NCBI GenBank assembly: GCA_028280505.1
Contig: JANQLO010000005.1
Coordinates: 16,969-80,968, forward strand
From: Chromatiales bacterium
GTDB taxonomy: Bacteria; Pseudomonadota; Gammaproteobacteria; Chromatiales; Chromatiaceae
Length of the DNA: 64,000 nucleotides
Direction: 5' to 3'
Shown: positions 36,926 to 45,209 of the stretch, piece after piece
How positions within the stretch are numbered: position 1 is the first letter of the stretch
How the letters are laid out: every line of letters starts with the position of its first letter
The notes under the pieces: generated by a model
What the model saw: the letters and a program-made list of their open reading frames with translations, nothing else
Databases searched by the model: none
What the model was told of the DNA's origin: nothing
Program-made: the position numbers and the translations under genes

Positions 36926-39022
36926 GTGAGCAACACGAGCACAAGCGGCGCGATGCCGATGCCTGAAGGGAATCGATGGCCCGGTTCGGCACCCCGCGCG
37001 TCGTTCGCCGAGATCTTATGCGGCCTTATGGCTCTGGTGGCCGTGCTGTTTTCATCCGGCCATGCGGGTGCCGAAGAAGGCGGACTGAAGCTATACAACG
37101 GTGCCGGTCAGTCCTTGGGGTATGCACCGCAGTTGCATACCGATGTTGCGATCAAGGTCAGTGGCATGCTCGCCCGGGTTCGGGTGCAGCAACGCTTTCA
37201 AAACCCCAGCGACGCCTGGGTCGAGGGCGTTTATGTGTTTCCGCTGCCGGAGGATGCCGCGGTCGACCGCCTGCGCATGCTTTATGCCGAGCGTCTGATC
37301 GAAGGCGAAATCCAGGAACGCCAACAGGCGGAAAAAAGCTACGCTGCCGCCAAGGCCAGGGGACAGGGCGCCAGCTTAATGGAGCAGCAGCGGGCGAATG
37401 TGTTCACTACGTCGGTCGCCAATATTCCCCCGGGCGATAGTGTGCAGGTCGAGATCGAGTACCAGCAGAAATTGCATTGGCGTGATGGCGAAATGGCTTT
37501 GCGGTTTCCGATGGTCGTCGGGCCGCGCTACATTCCGGGTGAACCTTTGGTGACCGAGGGCGGGGGGTTCAGCGCACAGGGTTGGGCGGCGGATACCGAC
37601 CAGGTACCGGATGCCTCGCAGATTACCCCGCCGGTCGCGCTGTCGCCCCCGGATCACCTGAATCCAATACGTATCCGAGTCGAGCTTAACAGTGGGATCG
37701 AGCTGATGGGCATCGATAGTCCGTTTCATCCGATTGACGTCGAACAGATCGGGCCCGGGCGTTATGCGGTCGTGTCGAAGGACGGTAGCGTACCTGCTGA
37801 ACGCGATTTCGAATTACGCTGGCGACCGGTATTGAGCCAACAACCCAGCGCGGCCTTGTTTACCGAAACCCGGAGAGATCGCCATTACGCCTTATTGATG
37901 TTGATGCCGCCACAGCCTGAGCGTGCTCCGGATCCGGTCGCACGTGAGTTGGTATTGGTGGTGGATACTTCGGGTTCCATGCACGGCGATTCCATTGAGC
38001 AGGCTCGGGCGGCATTGCTACAGGCATTACAGCGTCTGCGACCGATCGATCGGTTCAACATTATTCAATTCAATAGCGGATTCGATGCGCTGTTCCCGCA
38101 AGCTCGACCGGCCGATATTGCGCATCTTCGCCAGGCACGGCGCTATGTCAATGGGCTGCAGGCTGACGGCGGTACCGAAATGTTGCCGGCCTTACGTTAT
38201 GCGCTGGAAGATCCGCGGCCGAGCGGTTTGTTGCGACAGATCGTGTTTTTGACCGATGGCGCGGTCGGCAATGAACAGGCTTTGTTCGAGGCGATCGTGC
38301 GGCACCTGGGTGACGGTCGTTTGTTCACGGTCGGTATCGGTTCGGCGCCGAATGCGCTGTTCATGAACGGCGCGGCACGCTTCGGTCGCGGTACTTTCAC
38401 TTATATCGGTGCGACCGACGAGGTCGAGGCCAAGGTGAGCGCTTTATTCGATCAGCTCGGTTCGCCTTTGTTGACCGGTTTGCGTCTGCATTGGCAGTCC
38501 GATAACGGCCCCTTTTCGCTCAGCCAGACCCCGGAGCGACTGCCGGATCTGTATGCCGGCGAGCCTTTGGTGGTTGCGATTGCCGCGGACACCGCGCCGC
38601 AGCGTGTCGAAATCGAAGGCATGCTCGGTGATCGCCCATGGCGGCACCAGGCCTCGCTTGCCGGCGGTGTGCCGGGTGTCGGTGTGCACGCACTATGGGC
38701 ACGTCATCGCATCGAGGATTGGATGGCGAGCGGGGTGACGGGGGAATCCGCCGACAAAGTTCGCGAGGCGGTGCTCGAGCTTGCTCTGGAACATCATTTG
38801 GTCAGTCGTTTCACCAGTCTCGTCGCTATCGACAAAACTCCCGCCCGACCGCAAGACAGCCTCTTGTACAAAGGTGTTGTGCCAACCCGCTTGCCGGCAG
38901 GTTGGTCGGCGGCCAAGGTTTTCGGTCAGTTACCGCGCACAGCGACGCCGGCACCGCTGTTGGCATTGATCGGATTGGTGTCGTTATTGATTGCGGCCTG
39001 GGCGCGTTGGACGCGCGTATGA
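36926..39022 (+). CDS. VIT/von Willebrand A domain protein, sortase target
   Basis: The 698-residue protein has a signal peptide (hydrophobic stretch about 28-48), an N-terminal VIT domain (about 55-180), a vWA domain (about 345-520) with the metal-binding VVDTSGSM, and a C-terminal sorting tail: LPRTA at residues 669-673, then a hydrophobic helix and a basic end (RWTRV). It matches the marine sortase target family (TIGR03788). The GTG start has no strong ribosome binding site; ATGs at 36953 and 36959 are alternatives that keep the signal peptide. The sortase gene starts inside its stop (ATGA). It would be held at the cell envelope by the sortase. Confidence 0.9.
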   Translation: MSNTSTSGAMPMPEGNRWPGSAPRASFAEILCGLMALVAVLFSSGHAGAEEGGLKLYNGAGQSLGYAPQLHTDVAIKVSGMLARVRVQQRFQNPSDAWVEGVYVFPLPEDAAVDRLRMLYAERLIEGEIQERQQAEKSYAAAKARGQGASLMEQQRANVFTTSVANIPPGDSVQVEIEYQQKLHWRDGEMALRFPMVVGPRYIPGEPLVTEGGGFSAQGWAADTDQVPDASQITPPVALSPPDHLNPIRIRVELNSGIELMGIDSPFHPIDVEQIGPGRYAVVSKDGSVPAERDFELRWRPVLSQQPSAALFTETRRDRHYALLMLMPPQPERAPDPVARELVLVVDTSGSMHGDSIEQARAALLQALQRLRPIDRFNIIQFNSGFDALFPQARPADIAHLRQARRYVNGLQADGGTEMLPALRYALEDPRPSGLLRQIVFLTDGAVGNEQALFEAIVRHLGDGRLFTVGIGSAPNALFMNGAARFGRGTFTYIGATDEVEAKVSALFDQLGSPLLTGLRLHWQSDNGPFSLSQTPERLPDLYAGEPLVVAIAADTAPQRVEIEGMLGDRPWRHQASLAGGVPGVGVHALWARHRIEDWMASGVTGESADKVREAVLELALEHHLVSRFTSLVAIDKTPARPQDSLLYKGVVPTRLPAGWSAAKVFGQLPRTATPAPLLALIGLVSLLIAAWARWTRV

Positions 39023-39594
39023 TGCGTCGTCGATTGGTCTTGCCGGCGCTGTTGGTCGGCGTGTTGTGTTTTGGCTATGCGGGTTACATCCCGGCCAAGG
39101 CCTGGTTGGCCCAACGCCTGCTCGATCATGCCTGGGAGCGCCGCCTGGCCGGTTCGGTGCAGGTGCGTCCCTGGCCCTGGGCGGATACCCGGCCGGCGGC
39201 GCGTTTGGTACAGCCGCGGTTGAATATCGACCAGATCGTGCTCGATGGTGCGAGTGGCCGTGTTTTGGCTTTCGGGCCGGGGCATGTGGTTGGCAGTGCT
39301 CGCCCGGGAGAGCGGGGCAACATCGTCCTGAGCGGCCATCGTGATACCCATTTTCGTTGGCTCGACCGGCTTGTGTTGGGTGATGAACTGGTTCTAAAGA
39401 CGGTCGATGGAGGTCAGCGGCGCTATCGCGTCGGCCGTCTCGCCGTGCATCATGAATCCGAGGTGGCGTTGCTGGACGCGCATGCCGGAGACCAGCTTCG
39501 ACTGTTGACCTGTTATCCGTTCGATGCAATCGATCCGGGCACGACGGAGCGTTTCGTGGTTACTGCGTTTCCCGCACCGCGTCGATCGGCCTAA
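39019..39594 (+). CDS. Class GN sortase
   Basis: The 191-residue transpeptidase has an N-terminal membrane anchor (about 6-24) and a periplasmic sortase barrel with the catalytic triad His107 (LSGHRDTHF), Cys165 (LLTCYPF) and Arg178 (TTERFVV). It belongs to the single-target sortases of Gram-negative bacteria (TIGR03784 type). It should cleave the LPRTA tail of the upstream protein and join it to an unknown acceptor. The start overlaps the target stop by four bases. It converges with the GGDEF gene and overlaps it by 36 bases at the 3' ends. Confidence 0.94.
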   Translation: MMRRRLVLPALLVGVLCFGYAGYIPAKAWLAQRLLDHAWERRLAGSVQVRPWPWADTRPAARLVQPRLNIDQIVLDGASGRVLAFGPGHVVGSARPGERGNIVLSGHRDTHFRWLDRLVLGDELVLKTVDGGQRRYRVGRLAVHHESEVALLDAHAGDQLRLLTCYPFDAIDPGTTERFVVTAFPAPRRSA

Positions 39595-41092
39595 CGTTGT
39601 CGGATCTGGCGATGGCAAAGCGGCTTTGTCTCAACATGCGGCGCTGCTTTGCCGAAGAGAGAGCGCTTTCGGCAGCACGGAATACGTCGCTATGGCTTGG
39701 ATAGCATTCGGCATCGATGAGGGCCGCACCTATGCTGAGATGGCAGTGCATTGCCGTATCCCGCAATTTTTTGCCGGTCTGCTCGTCATGTTCTTGCACC
39801 AGCTTGGTCAGCCATTCGTCCAGATCCTGTGATGACATTTGGCTAAGGATGAGCGCGAATTCGTCGCCGCCAAGCCGGGCGACAAGATCGGTCGAACGCA
39901 CCTGCGAGCGTAGGAAATGTGCCGTTTGTTCCAACATTTCGTCGCCGCCGGTGTGGCCGAATTCATCGTTGATGTGTTTGAAGTCGTTCAGATCGGCGAT
40001 GATCAGTATCGCCGGTTGTTCGCGCCGTGATTGCTCATGATGGTGGGCGAGCATCAAATCGAAGTAGCGTCGGTTGAATACGCCGGTCAGCGGATCGGAC
40101 AGCGATTGTTGGTGCAGCTCTTGGTGTTGGCGCCGCATCTTAAGCGCCAGTTGTTGCAAGTCCCTCAGCAAGGGTCGTGTTTCCGCCAACTTCGTTGGGA
40201 TACCGGACGGATTGTAGTTTCCGGCGAGCATCGCTTGGAGATCGCCGTGGATGCGTCGTACGTCTTTACGGAAATGCAGCAGGGTATGGCTTACCAGGAG
40301 TACGATGAGTACACCGGCGATGGAGATTACGGTAATGTCGATCATGACGCGATCGGCGATCGGCGAATGCGAAATCGGCAGCGGTCGCGTCAGCACCAGT
40401 TTCCAAGAGGTATCCGGTACGTCGGCGAGGTAGTTTTGCGATTCAGTGTCCGTGTCTGCGTTGCCCACGATCAGTTTGGCGCGACCATCGCGCCCCAGCA
40501 ACGAAAAGCGGTCGCCGTTACGGGCCATGTTGCGCAGCAGATCCTGCAATACATCGAGACGGAAGCTTACGAACAGCGTGCCGGCCCGCTCTCCGCTGGG
40601 CGATGTGACCTTGGCCAAAAGGTCGAAGTGTTCGAGTCCACTGACATCGGTGTGCAGCAAGGGGTATTCGATTGCACCGCCGTCGAGGAAGGTGTGCATG
40701 TCCATCTGGCACGCAGCACCGACACGTAATGCCAGGGGATTGCCGAAGACGACCCCGTCAGGCCCTGCGAGTGCGGTGCCGAGACTACCGGGCAGTACAC
40801 GTCCGACCGCACGCGACCAATCGGCGATCTCCGGCTCTTCGCCAAACTCGATTAAATTGATGGCCTCTGGATTTGTCGCAATGAGTTGGAGTATCCCTTG
40901 ATAGAATCGTATCTGATTGCGGATGGCGATCGCGGCATTGCGCACAGTATGGCGGGCATCGCTTGCGTGCCGATTTTCGAACGCTCGATAGTCGTCGTCG
41001 ATCAGGTACAGTCCTGTCGCGGTCGTGATCACGGCAACGCTGATCAGTAGTGCGACCAGGATCGCAATGGTTTTGCCGATTGATAGATGCAT
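39560..41092 (-). CDS. Membrane diguanylate cyclase with periplasmic sensor
   Basis: The 510-residue protein has two membrane helices (about 8-28 and 250-270) around a periplasmic sensor of Cache type with several Leu-rich helices, a HAMP-like linker, and a GGDEF domain (about 335-495) with SLSDPLTGVFNRRYFD and intact RLGGDEFAL, so cyclase activity is likely. I see no RxxD inhibitory site with certainty. It reads towards the sortase gene. Confidence 0.9.
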   Translation of the reverse strand: MHLSIGKTIAILVALLISVAVITTATGLYLIDDDYRAFENRHASDARHTVRNAAIAIRNQIRFYQGILQLIATNPEAINLIEFGEEPEIADWSRAVGRVLPGSLGTALAGPDGVVFGNPLALRVGAACQMDMHTFLDGGAIEYPLLHTDVSGLEHFDLLAKVTSPSGERAGTLFVSFRLDVLQDLLRNMARNGDRFSLLGRDGRAKLIVGNADTDTESQNYLADVPDTSWKLVLTRPLPISHSPIADRVMIDITVISIAGVLIVLLVSHTLLHFRKDVRRIHGDLQAMLAGNYNPSGIPTKLAETRPLLRDLQQLALKMRRQHQELHQQSLSDPLTGVFNRRYFDLMLAHHHEQSRREQPAILIIADLNDFKHINDEFGHTGGDEMLEQTAHFLRSQVRSTDLVARLGGDEFALILSQMSSQDLDEWLTKLVQEHDEQTGKKLRDTAMHCHLSIGAALIDAECYPSHSDVFRAAESALSSAKQRRMLRQSRFAIARSDNVRPIDAVRETQ

Positions 41093-41363
41093 GCGCCGGT
41101 GTCCGGTCTAGTTTTCGGTCTCGGTATTTCGGTGATACCGGGGATCTCACTGAGCTATCAGCGGCTTGGGGATGAGGAACCTTTAGCGGCCGGGTAAATC
41201 AGCACATCGGCAAATGTTTAACATCGTCTTTTGCGGCGATTGATTGGCATTTTTTGCGAGACAGCTCCTGCGGCGGGCATGCCGGTATGCGAAGCTGTGG
41301 CTTTCCCGGGTGGTCGCCGGCAGGGTGTCGAGACACGAACGGTATGGTGTATTGGGGTAGGGG

Positions 41364-43706
41364 ATGGTTGCCAAAAAAAGGCGTCCGACCAAACGCGGCA
41401 AGCCGCGTAGAAAAACAAGCGGTCGAGCGAAAAGCCGCACGGGTTCGCGTGGCTGGTTGAAAGGTCTGGTCGCATTGCTGGTGTTGGCCGTGCTGGTTGT
41501 CGGTGGCTACTCGGTCTATCTGGGCAAGACGGTTCGGGTGAAGTTCGACGGCAAACGTTGGGCCGTGCCGGCGCAGATCTATGCGCGGCCGCTGGAACTC
41601 TATGTGGGGGCCGGCGTGTCGGCCGACCAACTCGAGACCGAGCTGGAGTTTCTGGGCTATCGCCACGTCGGTAAGGTCTTCGGACCGGCGCAGTGGTCGC
41701 GTAAGGGGCGCCGCTTCATTATTCACACTCGCAATTTCGCCTTCTGGGATGGTGAGGAGACGGCGCGCAAACTGTCGGTTGAAACCGGTGGTTCCGGGGT
41801 TGTCGGGTTGAGAGACAAGGCGGGTCGGTCGCTTGATTTGGTGCGGCTGGAGCCGGCGCTGGTCGGCAGTATCTATCCTGCGCACAATGAAGATCGCGTA
41901 TTGGTTGCGCGCAGCGATCTACCGGATCATTTGATCAACGGGTTGCTTGCGGTCGAGGACCGGCGTTTTTACGAACATTCGGGAGTCGACCTGCGTGGTA
42001 TTGCGCGAGCGCTATGGGCCAATCTGCGTGCGGGCAAGGCGGTGCAGGGTGGTAGCACCCTGACCCAGCAGTTGGTCAAGAATTTCGTCTTAACGCCGGA
42101 ACGTTCGCTTCGGCGAAAGGTGAACGAGGCGCTGATGGCGTTGATCGTGGACGCTCGGTACGACAAGGACGAGATCCTCGAGGCCTATGCCAATGAGATT
42201 TTTCTCGGGCAGGACGGCGATCGCGCGATTCACGGTTTTGGGCTTGGCGCGCATTTCTATTTTAACCGGCCGCTGAAGGAGCTACGTCTGCACGAGACGG
42301 CGTTGCTCGTTGGATTGGTCAAAGGGGCCTCCTACTATAATCCGCGACGTCATCCCAAACGTGCGTTAAAGAGACGTAATTTGGTGATCGATCAGATGCA
42401 GGCCCAGGGTTTCGTCGGTGCGGCCGAGGCGGGTAAGGCGCGTCAGGCAAAACTCGGCGTGACGACACGCGGTGTGGTGCATGCGCACCGGGTGCCGGCC
42501 TTCGTCGATCTCGTGCGGCGTCAGTTGCGGCGTGACTACCGCGAGGAAGACCTCACCTCAGAAGGACTGCGGATCTTCTCGACGCTCGATCCCTGGGTGC
42601 AGCGCCAGGCGAGCGATACCGCCAAACGTCGCTTGGCGAGTATCGAGCGTTCGCGCAAGCTGGCGTCCGGCAGTTTACAAACGGCACTGGTGGTCGCATC
42701 GGCGCAGAACGGTGAGATTCAAGCGCTGGTCGGTGGTCGCAACGCGGGTTTCGCCGGCTTCAATCGTGCGCTGGATGCGGTGCGTCCGATTGGTTCCCTG
42801 GTCAAGCCCGCGGTCTATTTGACCGCGTTGTCGCGGCCCGAACGCTATAACCTCGGCACCTGGATCGAAGATCGCGAGGTCGATCTGACTTTGGAAGGCG
42901 GGCAACGCTGGCAGCCGCGTAATTACGATCGCCAGGTATATGGTGAGGTGGTCTTACACGAGGCCTTGGCGCGTTCGCTTAATCTGGCGACGGTCAATCT
43001 CGGTTTGGAGCTCGGTTTGCCACGGGTGATCGGGACGTTGCGCAGTCTCGGTGTGCAACGCACTGTCCCCGCTTATCCTTCGGTGCTGCTAGGGGCCGTA
43101 TCGCTATCGCCGCTTGAGGTCACCCAGGTTTATCAAAGCCTCGCGTCCGGCGGTTTTCGTTCGCCCTTGCGGGCCATCCGCAATGTGCTCGATGCGCAAC
43201 AGCAGCCGTTACAGCGATATCCACTCACGGTCGAGCAGGCGGCGGACCCGGCGGCGGTTTTCTTGCTTAATCGTAATCTGGTCGAAGTCGCTGAAAGTGG
43301 CACGGCGGCTGCGTTGGGTCGGCAACTGCCGGCCGGTCTGCAGGTCGCCGGTAAGACCGGCACCACCAACGATTTACGCGACAGCTGGTTTGCGGGTTTT
43401 TCGGCCGACCGCGTGGCGGTGGTCTGGATCGGTCGTGACGACAATGCCTCGACCGGCCTGACCGGTGCCCGTGGTGCGCTGCCGGTGTGGGGGGATTTGA
43501 TGAGTCGAATCGACAATGCCTCCTTGCAGCTGGTACCGCCACCGGGGGTCGAGTATCACTGGGTCGATCCGGAGGGTCGGTTGGCGGCGGAGGGTTGTGC
43601 CGGCGCGGTGGCTTTCCCCTATATCAGCGGATCGGAGCCGACCGAACGCTCGGATTGTGCGGAAACGCGTGGATTGGGGGGTTTCTTGCGAGGCCTGTTC
43701 GATTAA
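41364..43706 (+). CDS. mrcB: Penicillin-binding protein 1B
   Basis: The bifunctional peptidoglycan synthase (780 residues) has a basic cytosolic tail, one membrane helix (about 35-55), a UB2H-like region, a glycosyltransferase domain with EDRRFYEHSGVDLRG and GGSTLTQQLVKN, and a transpeptidase with the SxxK serine in PIGSLVKP, the SxN in ARSLNLATVN and KTGT in GKTGTTNDLR. This is the normal order for class A PBP1b. GTG/ATG choice: the ATG is preceded by GGGGTAGGGG. Promoter presumably in the 271-base gap to the divergent GGDEF gene. Confidence 0.95.
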   Translation: MVAKKRRPTKRGKPRRKTSGRAKSRTGSRGWLKGLVALLVLAVLVVGGYSVYLGKTVRVKFDGKRWAVPAQIYARPLELYVGAGVSADQLETELEFLGYRHVGKVFGPAQWSRKGRRFIIHTRNFAFWDGEETARKLSVETGGSGVVGLRDKAGRSLDLVRLEPALVGSIYPAHNEDRVLVARSDLPDHLINGLLAVEDRRFYEHSGVDLRGIARALWANLRAGKAVQGGSTLTQQLVKNFVLTPERSLRRKVNEALMALIVDARYDKDEILEAYANEIFLGQDGDRAIHGFGLGAHFYFNRPLKELRLHETALLVGLVKGASYYNPRRHPKRALKRRNLVIDQMQAQGFVGAAEAGKARQAKLGVTTRGVVHAHRVPAFVDLVRRQLRRDYREEDLTSEGLRIFSTLDPWVQRQASDTAKRRLASIERSRKLASGSLQTALVVASAQNGEIQALVGGRNAGFAGFNRALDAVRPIGSLVKPAVYLTALSRPERYNLGTWIEDREVDLTLEGGQRWQPRNYDRQVYGEVVLHEALARSLNLATVNLGLELGLPRVIGTLRSLGVQRTVPAYPSVLLGAVSLSPLEVTQVYQSLASGGFRSPLRAIRNVLDAQQQPLQRYPLTVEQAADPAAVFLLNRNLVEVAESGTAAALGRQLPAGLQVAGKTGTTNDLRDSWFAGFSADRVAVVWIGRDDNASTGLTGARGALPVWGDLMSRIDNASLQLVPPPGVEYHWVDPEGRLAAEGCAGAVAFPYISGSEPTERSDCAETRGLGGFLRGLFD

Positions 43707-43739
43707 TCTATCGACTCTTTAGGAAATGAAACAAAATGC

Positions 43740-44291
43740 GTGCCGCCCGTGAATCAAGCCGCTTTCACACGCTGTAAAACCTGGCCGGTCTTGTTTGCCA
43801 GTTTGTTGGCGCTTTTGCTCAGTGCCTGCGGCGGTTTACCGCGTAGCGAGCGACCGGCCGAGGTCGAAGAGCGTGGTGCCGCCTCGTCAGGTTCGGTACG
43901 CGGCGAAGCGCCTCAGGTCGCCGCCTACACACCGCCGGCTCAGCCGACGTATGCGCGACCGGCACCGAAACGTGCCGTCGGCGTGCTCATGCGGCGCGCA
44001 CAGGATCAACATCGCGGCGGCGACCTCGATGGGGCAACTGTCAGCCTGGAGCGCGCCCTGCGTATTTCGCCGGATGATGCCGTGCTGTGGCATCGTCTTG
44101 CCGAGGTGAGAATGAGCCAGCGCAGCTACACGCTCGTCACTCAACTCGCAGCCAAGTCCAATGCGCTGGCCGACCGTGACGACCGTAATCTGCGCGGCGC
44201 GAATTGGGCGCTTATCGCACAGGCTCGGCGCGCGTTGGGCGATGCGTCGGGTGCACGTCTTGCCGAGCAACGTGCTACCGAATTGCGTTGA
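43740..44291 (+). CDS. Tetratricopeptide-repeat lipoprotein
   Basis: The 183-residue protein has a signal with a lipobox (LLLSACGGL, Cys about 30), a proline/alanine-rich linker (AYTPPAQPTYARPAP) and a TPR-like helical region (about 85-183) with DGATVSLERALRISPDDAVLWHRLAE. This is the plan of small lipoproteins encoded next to PBP1b in many gammaproteobacteria, where a scaffold or activator role is possible by inference (compare LpoB in E. coli, which is a different fold). Start is GTG 33 bases after mrcB. Confidence 0.7.
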   Translation: MPPVNQAAFTRCKTWPVLFASLLALLLSACGGLPRSERPAEVEERGAASSGSVRGEAPQVAAYTPPAQPTYARPAPKRAVGVLMRRAQDQHRGGDLDGATVSLERALRISPDDAVLWHRLAEVRMSQRSYTLVTQLAAKSNALADRDDRNLRGANWALIAQARRALGDASGARLAEQRATELR

Positions 44292-44334
44292 AAACCCGCG
44301 CGGCCGGCCGCGCACATCCCGATCAGGAGGTTTC

Positions 44335-44622
44335 GTGGCTGACATACAACTTTCCCCGCAACTTTTTGAAGACATCCAAGATGCCGTTCAAAAGCAGCAT
44401 CCGGATGCCGACCAAGTCGTCGTTATGCAGTATCTGGGCGCCGTCATGGGCTATCTGCTCGGCAGCCAGAAAAACATGCTGCCGGAAAATCGCGATGCCT
44501 TGATGGATGAGTTGTGCGCCTTTACGCGCCATGTATACGACGATGTTTCGCAAAGCCAGCAGCAGATGCAACAGCCGCCGGCCGGGGAGGCGTTCGGCAT
44601 TTGGGAGCCGTCGAAAAACTGA
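44335..44622 (+). CDS. Small conserved protein of unknown function
   Basis: The 95-residue protein starts at GTG after a clear CAGGAGGT site. It is acidic and helical, with DIQDAVQKQHPDADQVVVM and a C-terminal glutamine-rich stretch (SQSQQQMQQPP) that ends in WEPSKN. No transmembrane segment. I do not recognise a family. The upstream TPR lipoprotein is 43 bases away and could be in the same transcript. Confidence 0.65.
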   Translation: MADIQLSPQLFEDIQDAVQKQHPDADQVVVMQYLGAVMGYLLGSQKNMLPENRDALMDELCAFTRHVYDDVSQSQQQMQQPPAGEAFGIWEPSKN

Positions 44623-44694
44623 GTACCCCCTTGCCCTGAAGTAAATGCCTGATTCGGTATAGAATCTCCGCAGGACACGGAGAGAATTCATCGC

Positions 44695-45192
44695 GTGAGC
44701 ACGCCCTATGCCGCCGAAAAACTGATTGCGCAAGCGCGCCAGCTTGCCGCCGAGTATCGACGCACCATGGGCAAACCGTTGCCCGGTATCAGCAATGAGA
44801 TCGCCGAGCATGATGCGGTTCGTTTGCTCGGACTCGAATCCAAGGCCAGTCCGGACGCCGGTTGGGATGCCGTCGACCCCGAAACCGGCCATCGCATCCA
44901 GATCAAGAGCCGCACCATTTTCGATGAGAGCAAGGGTGGCCAACGTATCGGTCAACTCAAGATGAATCAGGATTGGGACGCGGTGGTTCTGGTGCTGATG
45001 GACGAAGACTACGAGCCTTATGAAATTTACCGCGCCATGCGCGAAGACTTGGAATCCTTCGTCGATGCCTCGAGCAGCAGCCGGTCCAAACGCGGTGCCA
45101 TGTCGGTGGCGCGTTTCAAGATCATCGGTGAACTCGTTTGGGACAGCGTCAACGGGCACCGGCAAGAGGTTTGGGACAATCAGGCCGACTGA
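44695..45192 (+). CDS. Conserved protein with restriction-endonuclease-like motif pattern
   Basis: The 165-residue protein starts at GTG (MSTPYAAEKLI) and contains NEIAEHDAVRLLGLE, then WDAVDPETGHRIQIKSR. The Glu, Asp and Q-x-K spacing resembles the PD-(D/E)xK nuclease core, as seen in several bacterial proteins that carry this GyD...QIKSR pattern. This is motif reading only. It lies immediately upstream of the YoaA-type helicase, 17 bases away, which would fit a DNA-processing pair. Catalysis is unproven. Confidence 0.55.
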   Translation: MSTPYAAEKLIAQARQLAAEYRRTMGKPLPGISNEIAEHDAVRLLGLESKASPDAGWDAVDPETGHRIQIKSRTIFDESKGGQRIGQLKMNQDWDAVVLVLMDEDYEPYEIYRAMREDLESFVDASSSSRSKRGAMSVARFKIIGELVWDSVNGHRQEVWDNQAD

Positions 45193-45209
45193 GCCGATGC
45201 CTATCAGAG

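Noticed and set aside
36784..36966. 60-codon plus-strand open frame before the sortase target
   Set aside because: It overlaps the target gene start, and I recognise no domain and no clear binding site beyond a weak GGGGAACC.
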